Assembly: GCA_000433035.1 (NCBI GenBank)
Contig: FR890799.1
Location: forward strand, 1 to 25,493
Reading direction: 5' to 3'
Origin: Staphylococcus sp. CAG:324
GTDB taxonomy: Bacteria > Bacillota_I > Bacilli_A > ML615J-28 > CAG-313
DNA: 25,493 nucleotides
Program-made: the position numbers and the translations under genes
Notes under the pieces: generated by a model
Told to the model about the DNA's origin: nothing
The model's database searches: none
Seen by the model: the letters and a program-made list of their open reading frames with translations, nothing else
In this document: positions 7,223-15,867 of the stretch, in pieces
Numbering within the stretch: position 1 is the stretch's first letter
How the letters are laid out: each line of letters begins with the position of its first letter

Positions 7223-7966
7223 CTATTTTTTGGTAGCTGCATTATATGCTCTTTTAGCAACTTGATAATAATCTTTAGCATCAACTAATGTTGCTTTAGA
7301 TTGAATTTGATCAAATTTCCAAGTCTTACTATTTTCATCTAATACTATTTTAGTTTCATCAAAATTCATTTTGCTACCAACTAGTGTATTGGCAAGTTCT
7401 TCCATATTCTTTTTCCAACCAAGTCCAACACTACCTGCTGGCCAATAATTAGTAGCAGATTTTGTAAAACCAGTTGTTTTGCCATAATAATCAAATGTTA
7501 CATCTTTAAATTGGGCATCACTTACTTTTGCCTTTCCATCTAAAACATTCGTTGCATACCATTTTGCATTGTCTTCACTGGTATTGATCCAAGTTTTTAA
7601 ATTGGTAATGCCTTCTGCACTATATACGGGTGCATTATCACTATCAACGCTACCTGTAAAATTTTTATCACCAATTACCAAATATTTTGCCAATGTTAGT
7701 TCACCATGAGAACCCGTAGCTTTAAAATATAGATTTTCATCAATACTATCGCTAACTTGTGCCCAGTTTTCAGGAAGATATACTTCTTCAAAAGATAAAC
7801 TAGTCACCTTCTCATCCTTTACTTTTATGCTAGCAACTCCTACATAATCTTTGTGAACAATTCCATAGCCAGTTCCACTAGTTTCAACCTTTTTCTTGCA
7901 ACTAGTAAAAACTCCAAGGCTGATAAGTAAACAAACAACGAATAATAAATTTCTAATTTTTTTCAT
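7223..7966 (-). CDS. Predicted lipoprotein, unknown function
   Basis: The 247-residue protein has a short basic N-terminus, a hydrophobic core and a lipobox ending VFTSC, so Cys23 should be lipidated and the mature protein held on the outer face of the membrane. After KKK a Gly-rich linker leads into beta-type sequence with motifs such as GYGIVHKDYVGVASIKV and NYWPAGSVGLGW. The first part faintly recalls FMN-binding extracytoplasmic domains, but I see no clear flavin attachment motif, so I leave function open. The ATG at 7966 has an ideal GGAGG 6 bases upstream. It sits 67 bp after the EEP gene and could be co-transcribed; a TATAAT at 8024-8029 with no good -35 may give a separate promoter. 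Confidence 0.85.
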   Translation of the reverse strand: MKKIRNLLFVVCLLISLGVFTSCKKKVETSGTGYGIVHKDYVGVASIKVKDEKVTSLSFEEVYLPENWAQVSDSIDENLYFKATGSHGELTLAKYLVIGDKNFTGSVDSDNAPVYSAEGITNLKTWINTSEDNAKWYATNVLDGKAKVSDAQFKDVTFDYYGKTTGFTKSATNYWPAGSVGLGWKKNMEELANTLVGSKMNFDETKIVLDENSKTWKFDQIQSKATLVDAKDYYQVAKRAYNAATKK

Positions 7967-8033
7967 ATTAACCTCCTTAAATTATTTATATTATTTGTTA
8001 TTTTTAAAAATTTAATACCTTTAATTATAAAAA

Positions 8034-9128
8034 CTATTTTAAAACAAATTTCATATATACAGGATTATGATCGCTATACTCAAAATTTGTATCTACATTC
8101 TCAACCATAATCACATCAACATTTTTAGAAACAATAAACCCATCTAACACAACAGTATAGTTAACATTCTTTTCATAAGGCATATCAGTACTTCTACATG
8201 TAGGAATATTATTGTTTGTTGCAAAACTAAAATTTTCATTCAAATCATCATTATTTAACGCATACACCCATTCTGGTTTTTCTTGTTTAGTTTCAAATAC
8301 ATACATACTATTAGCAATATCATGATTAAAATCTCCACCACAAACAACATAATTACCTTTTTGATATTCAACTTCTAAAAAAGAATTCAGTTGTTGTAAT
8401 TGTTTTTTTCGATAAACACCACCTTTATCATATGCTGATAAATGAACATTCACAATTACTAAATAGTTATCATGATTAGTCTTCAAATAACTTGCACTAA
8501 AGCAACGATCTAAATCGAAGAACTTACTAGGAAAAGCATCAGTTATCTCTAAAGACTTTCGAATGACTTTATCAATTTTATATTTTGAAAAAGTTGCAAT
8601 ACCACTATTTACTACTCCATGTGGGTCTAAAATAGGATAAAATAAATAAGCAGAATGAAAATTAGATACATGTACACTAGCCATTTTAGCTAATGATTCC
8701 TGAAGCATTTTAAATTGATTTACTTGAAAGCTTCTTGTAGAATTAGTGTCAACTTCTTGAAAAAAAGCAAAATCAGGATTGAAAGCGGTAATTTCTTCAA
8801 TAGCACCTCTTGTATTAGTCAATACAATCTCTTTTGATGTAGCCTTAGATAGTTTTCCTTTCACTTTCTCACCGCTTAACATTTTACCTTGATCCATAAA
8901 AAAGGAAAAATCATGATTATACGCTCCAAAGCCAATGTTATAAGTAGTAATGGCATATTCCTTACCTACCACTAATGTTTCTTGTGTATTATTATAGATT
9001 TCATCTGTATATATTTTATTGTCTTCAATTCGATAATATTGACAAGATATATATATTACATACGATAATACAAGCAGAACAAATACACCTAAAATACCAA
9101 AGCACGAAATCATTATCCGTTTTTTCAT
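8034..9128 (-). CDS. Membrane-anchored endonuclease/exonuclease/phosphatase family protein
   Basis: An N-terminal membrane anchor (hydrophobic from about residue 8 to 28) is followed by an EEP-fold domain of metal-dependent phosphodiesterases. Motifs in order are TTYNIGFGAY, FFQEVD (metal-binding Glu), NVHLSA, GGDFNHD (Asp and Asn) and the C-terminal SDHNP containing the catalytic His. The family includes nucleases, sphingomyelinases and inositol-phosphate phosphatases; the anchor suggests action outside the membrane on lipid or nucleic acid substrates. Start is uncertain: ATG at 9128 comes directly after the hisS stop (TAACATG), while ATG at 9158 would overlap hisS by 29 bp; neither has an ideal ribosome site. 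Coupling to hisS translation is likely. Confidence 0.85.
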   Translation of the reverse strand: MKKRIMISCFGILGVFVLLVLSYVIYISCQYYRIEDNKIYTDEIYNNTQETLVVGKEYAITTYNIGFGAYNHDFSFFMDQGKMLSGEKVKGKLSKATSKEIVLTNTRGAIEEITAFNPDFAFFQEVDTNSTRSFQVNQFKMLQESLAKMASVHVSNFHSAYLFYPILDPHGVVNSGIATFSKYKIDKVIRKSLEITDAFPSKFFDLDRCFSASYLKTNHDNYLVIVNVHLSAYDKGGVYRKKQLQQLNSFLEVEYQKGNYVVCGGDFNHDIANSMYVFETKQEKPEWVYALNNDDLNENFSFATNNNIPTCRSTDMPYEKNVNYTVVLDGFIVSKNVDVIMVENVDTNFEYSDHNPVYMKFVLK

Positions 9129-9129
9129 G

Positions 9130-10377
9130 TTATTTAAATATGATTTCCTCAAATCCATCTTCTATTAATTTATCTTTTTGAAATTTAAAATTCTTACTTT
9201 TATAAACAACTAAGGTTATTGTATTTTGTTCTTCTCTTAACATTGAGGCTTCTTGAAAAACTTTTGTAAGTTCCTCTTTTGAAATATTTTTATCAATCAC
9301 AAAAGCGACCTTTTTCTTGGCATTAAACAAAAAAGTAGGGTTTTTTTCTTTTAAAATTGTAATGATTCGTTCAAAACCAATGGAAAATCCACAAGCAGGA
9401 ACACTTATACCAGCATATTTTTCAATCATACTATCGTATCTACCACCACCTGCTACACTACTTGAAAATTCCATCATTTCTATTTCAAAAATTGGGCCTG
9501 TATAATATGACATCCCCCTAACAAGAGTAGGATCAAATAAAATTTCAAAGTTATGATTAGAAGCACTTTGTACGGTATCGATGATTTGATCTAAATTATT
9601 GATAATATTCTCATCAACACAATTTATTCCTATTTTAGAAAAATAATTTTTTGTACTAGATCCTAATAGTTTTTCATCAAACAATTCCATATAGGTATAA
9701 ACAGCATTTTTATTATAACCCGCATTAATTAATTCTTCTAAAACACCATCTTTACCAATTTTATCAATCTTATCTAAAATAATAAAAATTTTATCGCTAT
9801 CTTCACTAGGAAACTGACAATAATCTGCCATCATCTTTAAAATTCTTCGATCATTCATACGCACTTTAAAATGACGAAAACCAATCTTAGTAAGTAAAGT
9901 TGTGGTTGCTAAAACCAATTCTATTTCCGCAATATTTGTTTTTTCACCTAAGATATCAATATCACATTGAATAAATTGACGAAACCTTCCCTTTTGGGGT
10001 CTTTCGGCTCGCCATACATTACCAATCTGTAAAGCCTTAAATGGTGAGGGAAGTTTTGCCATATTATTGGCATAATATCTAGATAAAGGAACCGTTAAAT
10101 CATACCTCAATCCCATATCAACTAAATCATTTTCATCTTTTGCATTACTATAATCTAGTTTATCTCCTCTTTTTAAAACTTTAAAAATTAGTTTTTCATT
10201 TTCTCCCCCCTGTTTAGAGCACAAATTTTCAATATGTTCTAAACAAGGTGTTTCAATAATATGAAATCCAAATTTGGTATACGTATCCTTAATTTCTTTT
10301 ATCACATATTCTCTTAATAGCATTTCATTTGGTAAAAAATCGTTCATCCCTTTGACTGGGATTTTAACAAAACCCAT
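9130..10377 (-). CDS. hisS: Histidyl-tRNA synthetase
   Basis: This 415-residue class II aminoacyl-tRNA synthetase charges tRNA-His. It has motif 1 region GMNDFLPNE, the strand LRYDLTVPLSRYYA, motif 2 with the invariant arginine in GNVWRAERPQKGRFRQF, the two histidine-specific signatures LVRGMSYYTG and AGGGRYDSM, and motif 3 in GFSIGFERI. The C-terminal anticodon-binding part (from about 330) is shorter than usual but complete to the stop. ATG at 10377 follows GGAGGTTATAAA. It sits between a glycerophosphodiesterase gene (39 bp upstream) and the EEP gene downstream, so all three may share the promoter at 11138-11166. No T-box leader is seen. Confidence 0.96.
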   Translation of the reverse strand: MGFVKIPVKGMNDFLPNEMLLREYVIKEIKDTYTKFGFHIIETPCLEHIENLCSKQGGENEKLIFKVLKRGDKLDYSNAKDENDLVDMGLRYDLTVPLSRYYANNMAKLPSPFKALQIGNVWRAERPQKGRFRQFIQCDIDILGEKTNIAEIELVLATTTLLTKIGFRHFKVRMNDRRILKMMADYCQFPSEDSDKIFIILDKIDKIGKDGVLEELINAGYNKNAVYTYMELFDEKLLGSSTKNYFSKIGINCVDENIINNLDQIIDTVQSASNHNFEILFDPTLVRGMSYYTGPIFEIEMMEFSSSVAGGGRYDSMIEKYAGISVPACGFSIGFERIITILKEKNPTFLFNAKKKVAFVIDKNISKEELTKVFQEASMLREEQNTITLVVYKSKNFKFQKDKLIEDGFEEIIFK

Positions 10378-10416
10378 TTTATAACCTCCTTATGATATGT
10401 ATTTATCTTATTTCAT

Positions 10417-11106
10417 TTATTCTAAAATATTAGTTGTTATATAATCTACCCCATATTCGACCATTTTATCAAAGATTTCTTCAGTATCAACAGTCCAAGC
10501 ATTGACTTCTAAACCTTTTGCATGAAATCTATCTACTAATTCCTTTGTAATCAAATCATATCTTAAATCAATATTTAAATTTTCTTTTAAACATTGTTCA
10601 ATTATTTTTTCACTATATAAAAAACCTAATAAAAACTGAGTATGATATTCTGGATATTTTTCTTTTAAGTAAAGAATTGTACTCATTGTATAACAAATAA
10701 TCATACTTTTGTCAAACATATCTTCTTCTAATAGCAATTCCATCAATTTGTCAACTGCTTCATTGTCAAATCCCCATTTCAATTCAATAACTGGATATTT
10801 ATTATAATGTTTGCATATTCGTAAATATTCTAGTGGCGTTGCGATATGATAATTATATGTATGATAAGTTCCTTTAGCAATCAATTCAACCCTCATTGCC
10901 TCTTTAAAATTCATATTGCGTATAAGATTATCACTATTCGCTAATCTTTTTAAATCATCATCATGAAATAAAACCATTGATCGATCCTTTAATAAAGTAA
11001 TATCTGTTTCAATACCAAAATAACTTCTATTTGCAGCAGCTAAAAAAGCCTCTTTCGTATTTTCTAATTCATATTTAGAATAGCCACGATGAGCAATCAT
11101 TTTCAT
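10417..11106 (-). CDS. Glycerophosphodiester phosphodiesterase
   Basis: The 229-residue protein is a cytosolic GDPD-family TIM barrel, hydrolysing glycerophosphodiesters from phospholipid turnover to glycerol-3-phosphate and an alcohol. It begins MIAHRGYSKYELENT with the family's HRG and ENT motifs. GIETDITLLKD supplies the metal-binding Glu and Asp, and LFHDDDLKRL the catalytic second His. VIELKW and VNAWTVD are the later barrel-strand motifs. Length matches short UgpQ-type enzymes, and no signal peptide is present. ATG at 11106 follows an AGGAT-type site. It is the first gene after a clear promoter and probably leads into hisS. Confidence 0.9.
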   Translation of the reverse strand: MKMIAHRGYSKYELENTKEAFLAAANRSYFGIETDITLLKDRSMVLFHDDDLKRLANSDNLIRNMNFKEAMRVELIAKGTYHTYNYHIATPLEYLRICKHYNKYPVIELKWGFDNEAVDKLMELLLEEDMFDKSMIICYTMSTILYLKEKYPEYHTQFLLGFLYSEKIIEQCLKENLNIDLRYDLITKELVDRFHAKGLEVNAWTVDTEEIFDKMVEYGVDYITTNILE

Positions 11107-11137
11107 TATTATCCTATCCTTTCAATCTTAGAAATCA

Positions 11138-11166
11138 ATTATACCATAAGATGGTAAAAAATGCAA
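11138..11166 (-). promoter_or_regulatory. Promoter of the glycerophosphodiesterase-hisS-EEP genes
   Basis: On the minus strand TTGCAT (11161-11166) is followed after 17 bases by TATAAT (11138-11143), 31 bases before the first ATG. Confidence 0.8.
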
Positions 11167-11193
11167 ATATTTTTTTCTTATTATGATATTTTG

Positions 11194-11202
11194 TGTTATA
11201 AT
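11194..11202 (+). promoter_or_regulatory. Extended -10 promoter of the YhhN-like gene
   Basis: TG-T-TATAAT at 11194-11202 is an extended -10 element with no good -35 box, 18 bases before the ATG at 11221. Confidence 0.6.
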
Positions 11203-11220
11203 AAATAAGAGGTGATTGAT

Positions 11221-11928
11221 ATGATTTTTGAGCAAATAAAAAAAACACCTAAAATTTTTTTCTTTTACTTATATATTGTATTACAATTTATATTTTATAT
11301 TTTGCTTTATACAACAAATCTTTTTGTCTATCATTTAGGATGTTATAGTGTTATTATATGTGGTTTAATAGTTAGTCTATTTATATGTTTAAAATATAAA
11401 GTAAAGTATACCTACTTACTTGTTTTTGCACAACTCTTTACTTTAATTTCTGATACTTTTTTGGTGTTACTTGATGATTATTATTTAATTGCCCTCAGTT
11501 CTTTTATAATAGTACAAATTTTTTATTATTTATATATTTTATCATTTACTAATTTTAAATTAGACAGCAAACACCAAATAATTTTAATAATAAGAATTGC
11601 CATTTTTATTATTATTCTTGGATTATTTATTTTTATTACAATTGTTGATATATTGGTTTTTTTAGCTTTAGAATATTTTGCTTTTTTATTATTTAATTTT
11701 GTTGAAAGCATCTTTGTTTTCAAATCTAATATTTTACTACCTTTTGGTTTATTCTTATTTATTCTTTGTGATTTATGCGTAGGTTGCTACAACATTGTTG
11801 ATATCATTGATATAAAACAAGATAATATCATTTATCTTATTGCAAACTTTCAAATCAATTTATCATGGATTTTTTATCATCCTTCTCAAGTAATTTTATC
11901 ATTATGTGGACTTTTTGATAAAAAGTAA
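11221..11928 (+). CDS. YhhN/TMEM86-like multipass membrane protein
   Basis: The 235-residue protein is almost wholly hydrophobic, with about eight membrane helices and very high Ile, Leu and Phe. Two conserved-looking acidic positions inside helices, LISDTFLVLLDD and FILCDLCVG, and the end WIFYHPSQVILSLCG match the layout of the YhhN family, whose animal members are lysoplasmalogenases. No bacterial substrate can be inferred. I place the start at ATG 11221 because AAGAGGTG lies 6-7 bases before it; an in-frame GTG at 11212 is part of that ribosome site. It has its own promoter and precedes lrgAB, 74 bp downstream, in the same direction. Confidence 0.65.
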   Translation: MIFEQIKKTPKIFFFYLYIVLQFIFYILLYTTNLFVYHLGCYSVIICGLIVSLFICLKYKVKYTYLLVFAQLFTLISDTFLVLLDDYYLIALSSFIIVQIFYYLYILSFTNFKLDSKHQIILIIRIAIFIIILGLFIFITIVDILVFLALEYFAFLLFNFVESIFVFKSNILLPFGLFLFILCDLCVGCYNIVDIIDIKQDNIIYLIANFQINLSWIFYHPSQVILSLCGLFDKK

Positions 11929-11940
11929 GTAAACATTTTC

Positions 11941-11988
11941 ATAGGTAATAATAATCAACTTAAACTTATTTTATGATATATTACCTAT
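11941..11988 (+). promoter_or_regulatory. Ten-base inverted repeat upstream of lrgA
   Basis: ATAGGTAATA (11941-11950) and TATTACCTAT (11979-11988) are perfect reverse complements with a 28-base AT-rich spacer. The right arm abuts the AAGGAG ribosome site of lrgA. It could be an operator pair for a dimeric regulator or a hairpin limiting lrgA translation; without a T-run it is a poor terminator. Confidence 0.5.
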
Positions 11989-12002
11989 AAGGAGATTATA
12001 TT

Positions 12003-12398
12003 ATGAAAATATTTAAACAAATAGCAATCATTATAGGCTTTTCGTTATTAGGTGAGATTCTATCTTGGTCGTTATCCAAATTGATTCCCAATTTTTTCTT
12101 TCCTGGGTCATTAATTGGAATGATGATTTTATTCTTATTTCTAAACTTTAACATTATTAAAATTGATGCAATTGCAAGTGTAGGTTCTTTTTTCGTTGAT
12201 AATATGGGCTTTTTCTTTATTCCTGCTGCAGTATCCATTATGAGTTATTTCGATATCATTGCCCCTAATATTTGGAAAATGTTATTGCTTTGTATGATTA
12301 GTTTTTTAACAACTTTTTGTGCCATTTCACTATCCGTTCATTTTACTTTACTAATTCAAGAAAAAATTCAAAAAGATAGGGCTAATAGTCATGAGTAA
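12003..12398 (+). CDS. lrgA: CidA/LrgA family membrane protein
   Basis: The 131-residue protein has four membrane helices and the family signature FFPGSLIGMMILFLFL followed by a helix ending VDNMGFFFIPAAVSIM. LrgA/CidA proteins are holin-like partners of LrgB; in several Gram-positives the pair controls autolysis or moves pyruvate and related small organic anions. The ATG follows AAGGAG by about 8 bases. The 3' end overlaps lrgB by 8 bp, so translation is coupled and the two form a complex. No LytSR-type regulator is present in the window. Confidence 0.92.
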   Translation: MKIFKQIAIIIGFSLLGEILSWSLSKLIPNFFFPGSLIGMMILFLFLNFNIIKIDAIASVGSFFVDNMGFFFIPAAVSIMSYFDIIAPNIWKMLLLCMISFLTTFCAISLSVHFTLLIQEKIQKDRANSHE

Positions 12399-13068
12399 TC
12401 TTTTTTGTAGTCCTTTATTTTATATTTTTCTAACACTTTTTACTTATACTATTTTTAGTTTTATTTATCATAAATGTAAATTCCCCTTATTCAATCCTTT
12501 ATTACTTACAAGTATTGTTATTATTTTATATTTATTAATCACTAAATATAGTGTAAATAGTTATACTGATAGTTTATCAATAGTTAATATTTTTTTATCA
12601 CCTCTTACCGTATGTCTTGCAATTCCCGTTTTTAACCGCATTCAAATTGTGAAACATTATTTCTTACCTATTGTTGTAGGAACTATAATAGGGGCTATAG
12701 TGAGTATTGGAAGTGTTTTATTATTTGGCAAAATGCTTCATTTAGATCAAGAAATTATTATGTCGATGATACCAAAATCTGTTACAACTCCTATTGCTTT
12801 AGAAATCTCTGAAAAACTAGGTGGTATTAAGGGAATTACTGTTTCAGCTGTTATTTTAACTGGCATTTTGGGTGCTTTAGTTGGACCTTTAATTTTAAAA
12901 TTATTTCACATTAAACGTTCACCTGCTATTGGAATGTCACTTGGCGGTACATCACATGCAGTTGGAACCTCAAAGGCTGTTGAAATTAGTGCTAGAGCAG
13001 GGGCTATTTCATCTGTAGCAATTGTAACGTCAGGTATTGTAACCGTAATACTTTCATTATTCTTATAA
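12391..13068 (+). CDS. lrgB: LrgB family membrane protein
   Basis: This 225-residue multipass protein has the LrgB core: SMIPKSVTTPIALEIS around residue 130, GITVSAVILTGILGALVGP, and the C-terminal LGGTSHAVGTSKAVE motif. It acts with LrgA in the membrane, as described for the murein-hydrolase exporter/pyruvate transporter pair. ATG at 12391 lies inside the last codons of lrgA, and the AGGG in the lrgA tail supplies a weak ribosome site. The gene ends at a strong bidirectional terminator shared with the converging symporter gene. Confidence 0.93.
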   Translation: MSNLFCSPLFYIFLTLFTYTIFSFIYHKCKFPLFNPLLLTSIVIILYLLITKYSVNSYTDSLSIVNIFLSPLTVCLAIPVFNRIQIVKHYFLPIVVGTIIGAIVSIGSVLLFGKMLHLDQEIIMSMIPKSVTTPIALEISEKLGGIKGITVSAVILTGILGALVGPLILKLFHIKRSPAIGMSLGGTSHAVGTSKAVEISARAGAISSVAIVTSGIVTVILSLFL

Positions 13069-13099
13069 AAAATAAACAGGATTAACCCTGTTTATTTTT
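13068..13099. terminator. Bidirectional terminator between lrgB and the GltS-like gene
   Basis: Stem 13068-13080 with 13087-13099 (core AAACAGG and CCTGTTT) is flanked by A and T tracts in both directions and overlaps the stop regions of both converging genes. Confidence 0.92.
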
Positions 13100-14541
13100 T
13101 ATTTATCTGTCTTTTTCTTTCTTTTAAAAATTTGCTCTCTAAACAAAATGAGTAATAAAATAATGAGAAAAACAACAATGAGACCAAAAGTAATATAGGT
13201 TTGTTTTATTCCTTGTGGAGCATACGATGCTAGAAACATAATTGGCAACCCAAAAACAATTGCCGGTAAATTCTGATAAACTAAATTATTAGATGCAGGA
13301 GTCTCAAAATTAGGATCAATTTCTCGAAGTAAAATGATACCAGTACTAGCCGTTCCTGTAAGCATTCCATACATGGCAAAAAATTGTTCATATTTATACT
13401 CTTTAAATAAAACTTTAGATACAAAATAAATATAATAAAATGTAGCAAAAGCACCAATTAATCCCATAATAATAAGAATAAGCCAATAATCTTTGATAAC
13501 ATCTAAATCAATTACAGCAATTCCTGCTACAATCATAACATCAAAAGCAACCCCACCAATACGATTCATCATAAAATCATTTATATAGTCTTTTTTTACG
13601 ATATTTTTATTTCTAAGTAATCTTAAAATTCCTTTAAACCCTACCGCAAGTAAAGTTCCAATTAAAAAGTTAAAGCCATATATAGTAGCACGAAGTCCTT
13701 CACCAACAATATCGCCTAATACTTTCATAATAAAATAAGATACTATATATATACATATAACAATAGCAATTTGAATGGTTAGTTTATCTATTGAACTATT
13801 TAACGGAATTTCATTTTTTCCTTGAATTTTTTCTAAATTCATTTCTTCACTATTTTCACTAATTTGGACTTTTACCTTACCTTTTCTTTTTAAATAATTT
13901 AAATAAATCACTCCACCAATACTAGCAGATAAAAAACCTAAAGCAGCTATTGCTAATCCAAAATTAGCACCACCAACAAATCCATAAGTATTTTCATAAA
14001 TATTACCATAATTTAAAGCTTGTCCCGTACCTTGCCCATATCCAAGTGCAAGAATAATTCCAGCAGCTGCATTTAAACCCGAAATATAGTTTACCGCAAT
14101 CATCGTCACAATTAAACCAAGGACTGCTTGTATTAAATATGTGCTAACAGTAGTCACTCCAGTATTAAAAATTTCAGTTGCTCTTTTTTTGCCTTTATCC
14201 TTCTTTCCATCTCTAAGAGCCATACATATAAAACCAATTGCAAGGCAATGATAAGTAATGGTTTCTAAAATACTACTTCCTGACATTGCAGTCACATAAG
14301 CATCATCAACATTTTTCACAATTGAAAAAATTGGTAATTCAAAAAAAGTATTTTTAGTAATTAATTTATAAATAGTTGTAAATATCAAAATTATAATTCC
14401 CCCTAAAACGGATGCAGGAATTAATGATTTTTGTAAAAAAGTAATATTTTTTTTCAAAATGTGGGCAATTAACATACTAGCAAATAACATCCCACCTAAT
14501 AATAAAAGCGACCAAATATTAGAGTCCCAAAAATTTGTCAT
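13099..14541 (-). CDS. gltS: GltS-like sodium/glutamate symporter
   Basis: The 480-residue membrane carrier resembles the glutamate:Na+ symporter (ESS/GltS) family. Two repeated hydrophobic halves are seen; the first carries LALGYGQGTGQALNYG and the second FAMYGMLTGTASTGIILLREIDP, which correspond to the two re-entrant substrate loops. A charged cytosolic segment (about 225-250) separates them. It is some 80 residues longer than enterobacterial GltS (about 400), so the substrate may be a related dicarboxylate. ATG at 14541 has GGAGATGT 7-8 bases upstream, inside the 3' end of the acyltransferase gene (23-bp overlap), so the two are an operon with coupled translation. Confidence 0.8.
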   Translation of the reverse strand: MTNFWDSNIWSLLLLGGMLFASMLIAHILKKNITFLQKSLIPASVLGGIIILIFTTIYKLITKNTFFELPIFSIVKNVDDAYVTAMSGSSILETITYHCLAIGFICMALRDGKKDKGKKRATEIFNTGVTTVSTYLIQAVLGLIVTMIAVNYISGLNAAAGIILALGYGQGTGQALNYGNIYENTYGFVGGANFGLAIAALGFLSASIGGVIYLNYLKRKGKVKVQISENSEEMNLEKIQGKNEIPLNSSIDKLTIQIAIVICIYIVSYFIMKVLGDIVGEGLRATIYGFNFLIGTLLAVGFKGILRLLRNKNIVKKDYINDFMMNRIGGVAFDVMIVAGIAVIDLDVIKDYWLILIIMGLIGAFATFYYIYFVSKVLFKEYKYEQFFAMYGMLTGTASTGIILLREIDPNFETPASNNLVYQNLPAIVFGLPIMFLASYAPQGIKQTYITFGLIVVFLIILLLILFREQIFKRKKKTDK

Positions 14542-15724
14542 TTTTTACATCTCCTTTTTCAATTTTATATTTATAAAATACATTCACATACTTCATTGCA
14601 TTAAAATGATTATCACCTTTAAATTGTAAAATAAATTTATCAACATAGAAATTAAGTTTATTTTTGCCAAATACTCCTGAAGAAGAAATTTCATCAAATA
14701 AAAATTGACTTTTTTTGTCTTGGTAGATAATCTCCATTCGATTTGCATACATCCTAATCATAGCATTTTTATCAATAATTTTTTTAGATTTACGAAATAA
14801 GACTTCAATAAATATAACTTTATCTTCAAAAAAAAGATGGTTTACATCATAACTCATAAGTTGCATATCAAATAATTTGTTTTTTTGATATTCATACCAT
14901 TCATTGACATTTTTAAATGGTGCATCCATATTGATGCCTTCAAACTGTTTATATGCATTGTATTTCAGCATCATATTGCAAGTTGTGCAAGAAAGCATTT
15001 GTTTATGCGACTTAAAAGTAGTAAATCCACATTGGGGACAATTGTAAATTACCCTTTCTAAATATTCAGCACTATGCGAGGATGTATAAGGACCTTCTTC
15101 GGTTGACTCATCCACATATAAATCTTCACATAACATTGCATATAGTTTTTCATCTGGTATATCCTTATAATCTTCATAGTTATATGTCTTATAGACACTA
15201 CCATAAAAACGTCCTTTTCTTTTTTTATTAGCCCATCTAGGAAAAATACCATATCCACCTTCAATCCTAATTGTAGCAATCGGTATTTGTAGAAACTTTA
15301 TCATTTTAACGATTGTTGGATTAATATATTCAGTTTTACCACTATATGTTCGATTTCCTTCGGCAGCGATAACAATTGAACCACCTTCTTGTACTACTTG
15401 TTTACAAGTTCTCAAAATAGTAAAATCGGTAGATGCCTTTTTATATGGTATAGGATGAACCAAAAATTTCATAATTGGTGATAAAAATTTAATTGTAGTT
15501 AAATCATCGCTCATTATAAAATACGTTTTATTACTCCAAATAAGTCCTATAAGAAACTGATCCCAAACGGTTTGGTGATTGTGCATAATAAAATATGGCT
15601 GTTTATGATTCTTAAACCTCTTATATCGAAAACCAAAGTAAAAATAAGCAATCGGTCTCATAAAAATTCTAATCGTTCCCATCACAATTTGATGCCTAAC
15701 CTTAATCCATTTTTTCTTTGTCAT
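14519..15724 (-). CDS. PlsC-like acyltransferase fused to a zinc ribbon and C-terminal domain
   Basis: The first half is a lysophospholipid acyltransferase domain: HNHQTVWD carries the catalytic HX4D (His50, Asp55) and EGNRTYSG (122-129) the acceptor-phosphate motif. It would transfer an acyl chain to 1-acyl-glycerol-3-phosphate or a related lipid at the inner membrane face, with a hydrophobic segment near 15-32. A C-terminal extension beyond the usual 200-250 residues holds a four-cysteine zinc ribbon (Cys229-x2-Cys232 and Cys246-x2-Cys249) and a beta-rich region of about 130 residues I do not recognise. ATG at 15724 follows GAGGT by 8-9 bases. It overlaps the GltS-like gene, an unusual pairing of lipid synthesis with a carrier. 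Confidence 0.85.
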   Translation of the reverse strand: MTKKKWIKVRHQIVMGTIRIFMRPIAYFYFGFRYKRFKNHKQPYFIMHNHQTVWDQFLIGLIWSNKTYFIMSDDLTTIKFLSPIMKFLVHPIPYKKASTDFTILRTCKQVVQEGGSIVIAAEGNRTYSGKTEYINPTIVKMIKFLQIPIATIRIEGGYGIFPRWANKKRKGRFYGSVYKTYNYEDYKDIPDEKLYAMLCEDLYVDESTEEGPYTSSHSAEYLERVIYNCPQCGFTTFKSHKQMLSCTTCNMMLKYNAYKQFEGINMDAPFKNVNEWYEYQKNKLFDMQLMSYDVNHLFFEDKVIFIEVLFRKSKKIIDKNAMIRMYANRMEIIYQDKKSQFLFDEISSSGVFGKNKLNFYVDKFILQFKGDNHFNAMKYVNVFYKYKIEKGDVKNDKFLGL

Positions 15725-15748
15725 ATATTTTAACCTCTACAATATATT

Positions 15749-15778
15749 ATTTTATCATATTTAAAGTCTAAATATCAA
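15749..15778 (-). promoter_or_regulatory. Candidate promoter of the acyltransferase-symporter operon
   Basis: TTGATA (15773-15778), an 18-base spacer and TAAAAT (15749-15754) on the minus strand lie 24 bases upstream of the ATG. Confidence 0.6.
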
Positions 15779-15828
15779 TTATTTAACTATTTTTAAATAT
15801 TATTATATAATATAAATTTAACAAAAAT

Positions 15829-15866
15829 AAAAAGTACTATATCAAAAAACTGATATAGTACTTTTT
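15829..15866. terminator. Strong terminator of the GH18 lipoprotein gene
   Basis: A 16-bp perfect stem (15829-15844 with 15851-15866; core AGTACTATATCA) closes a 6-base loop and, on the minus strand, runs into TTTTTATTTTT. It begins one base after the TAG stop at 15868. Confidence 0.92.
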
Positions 15867-15867
15867 A

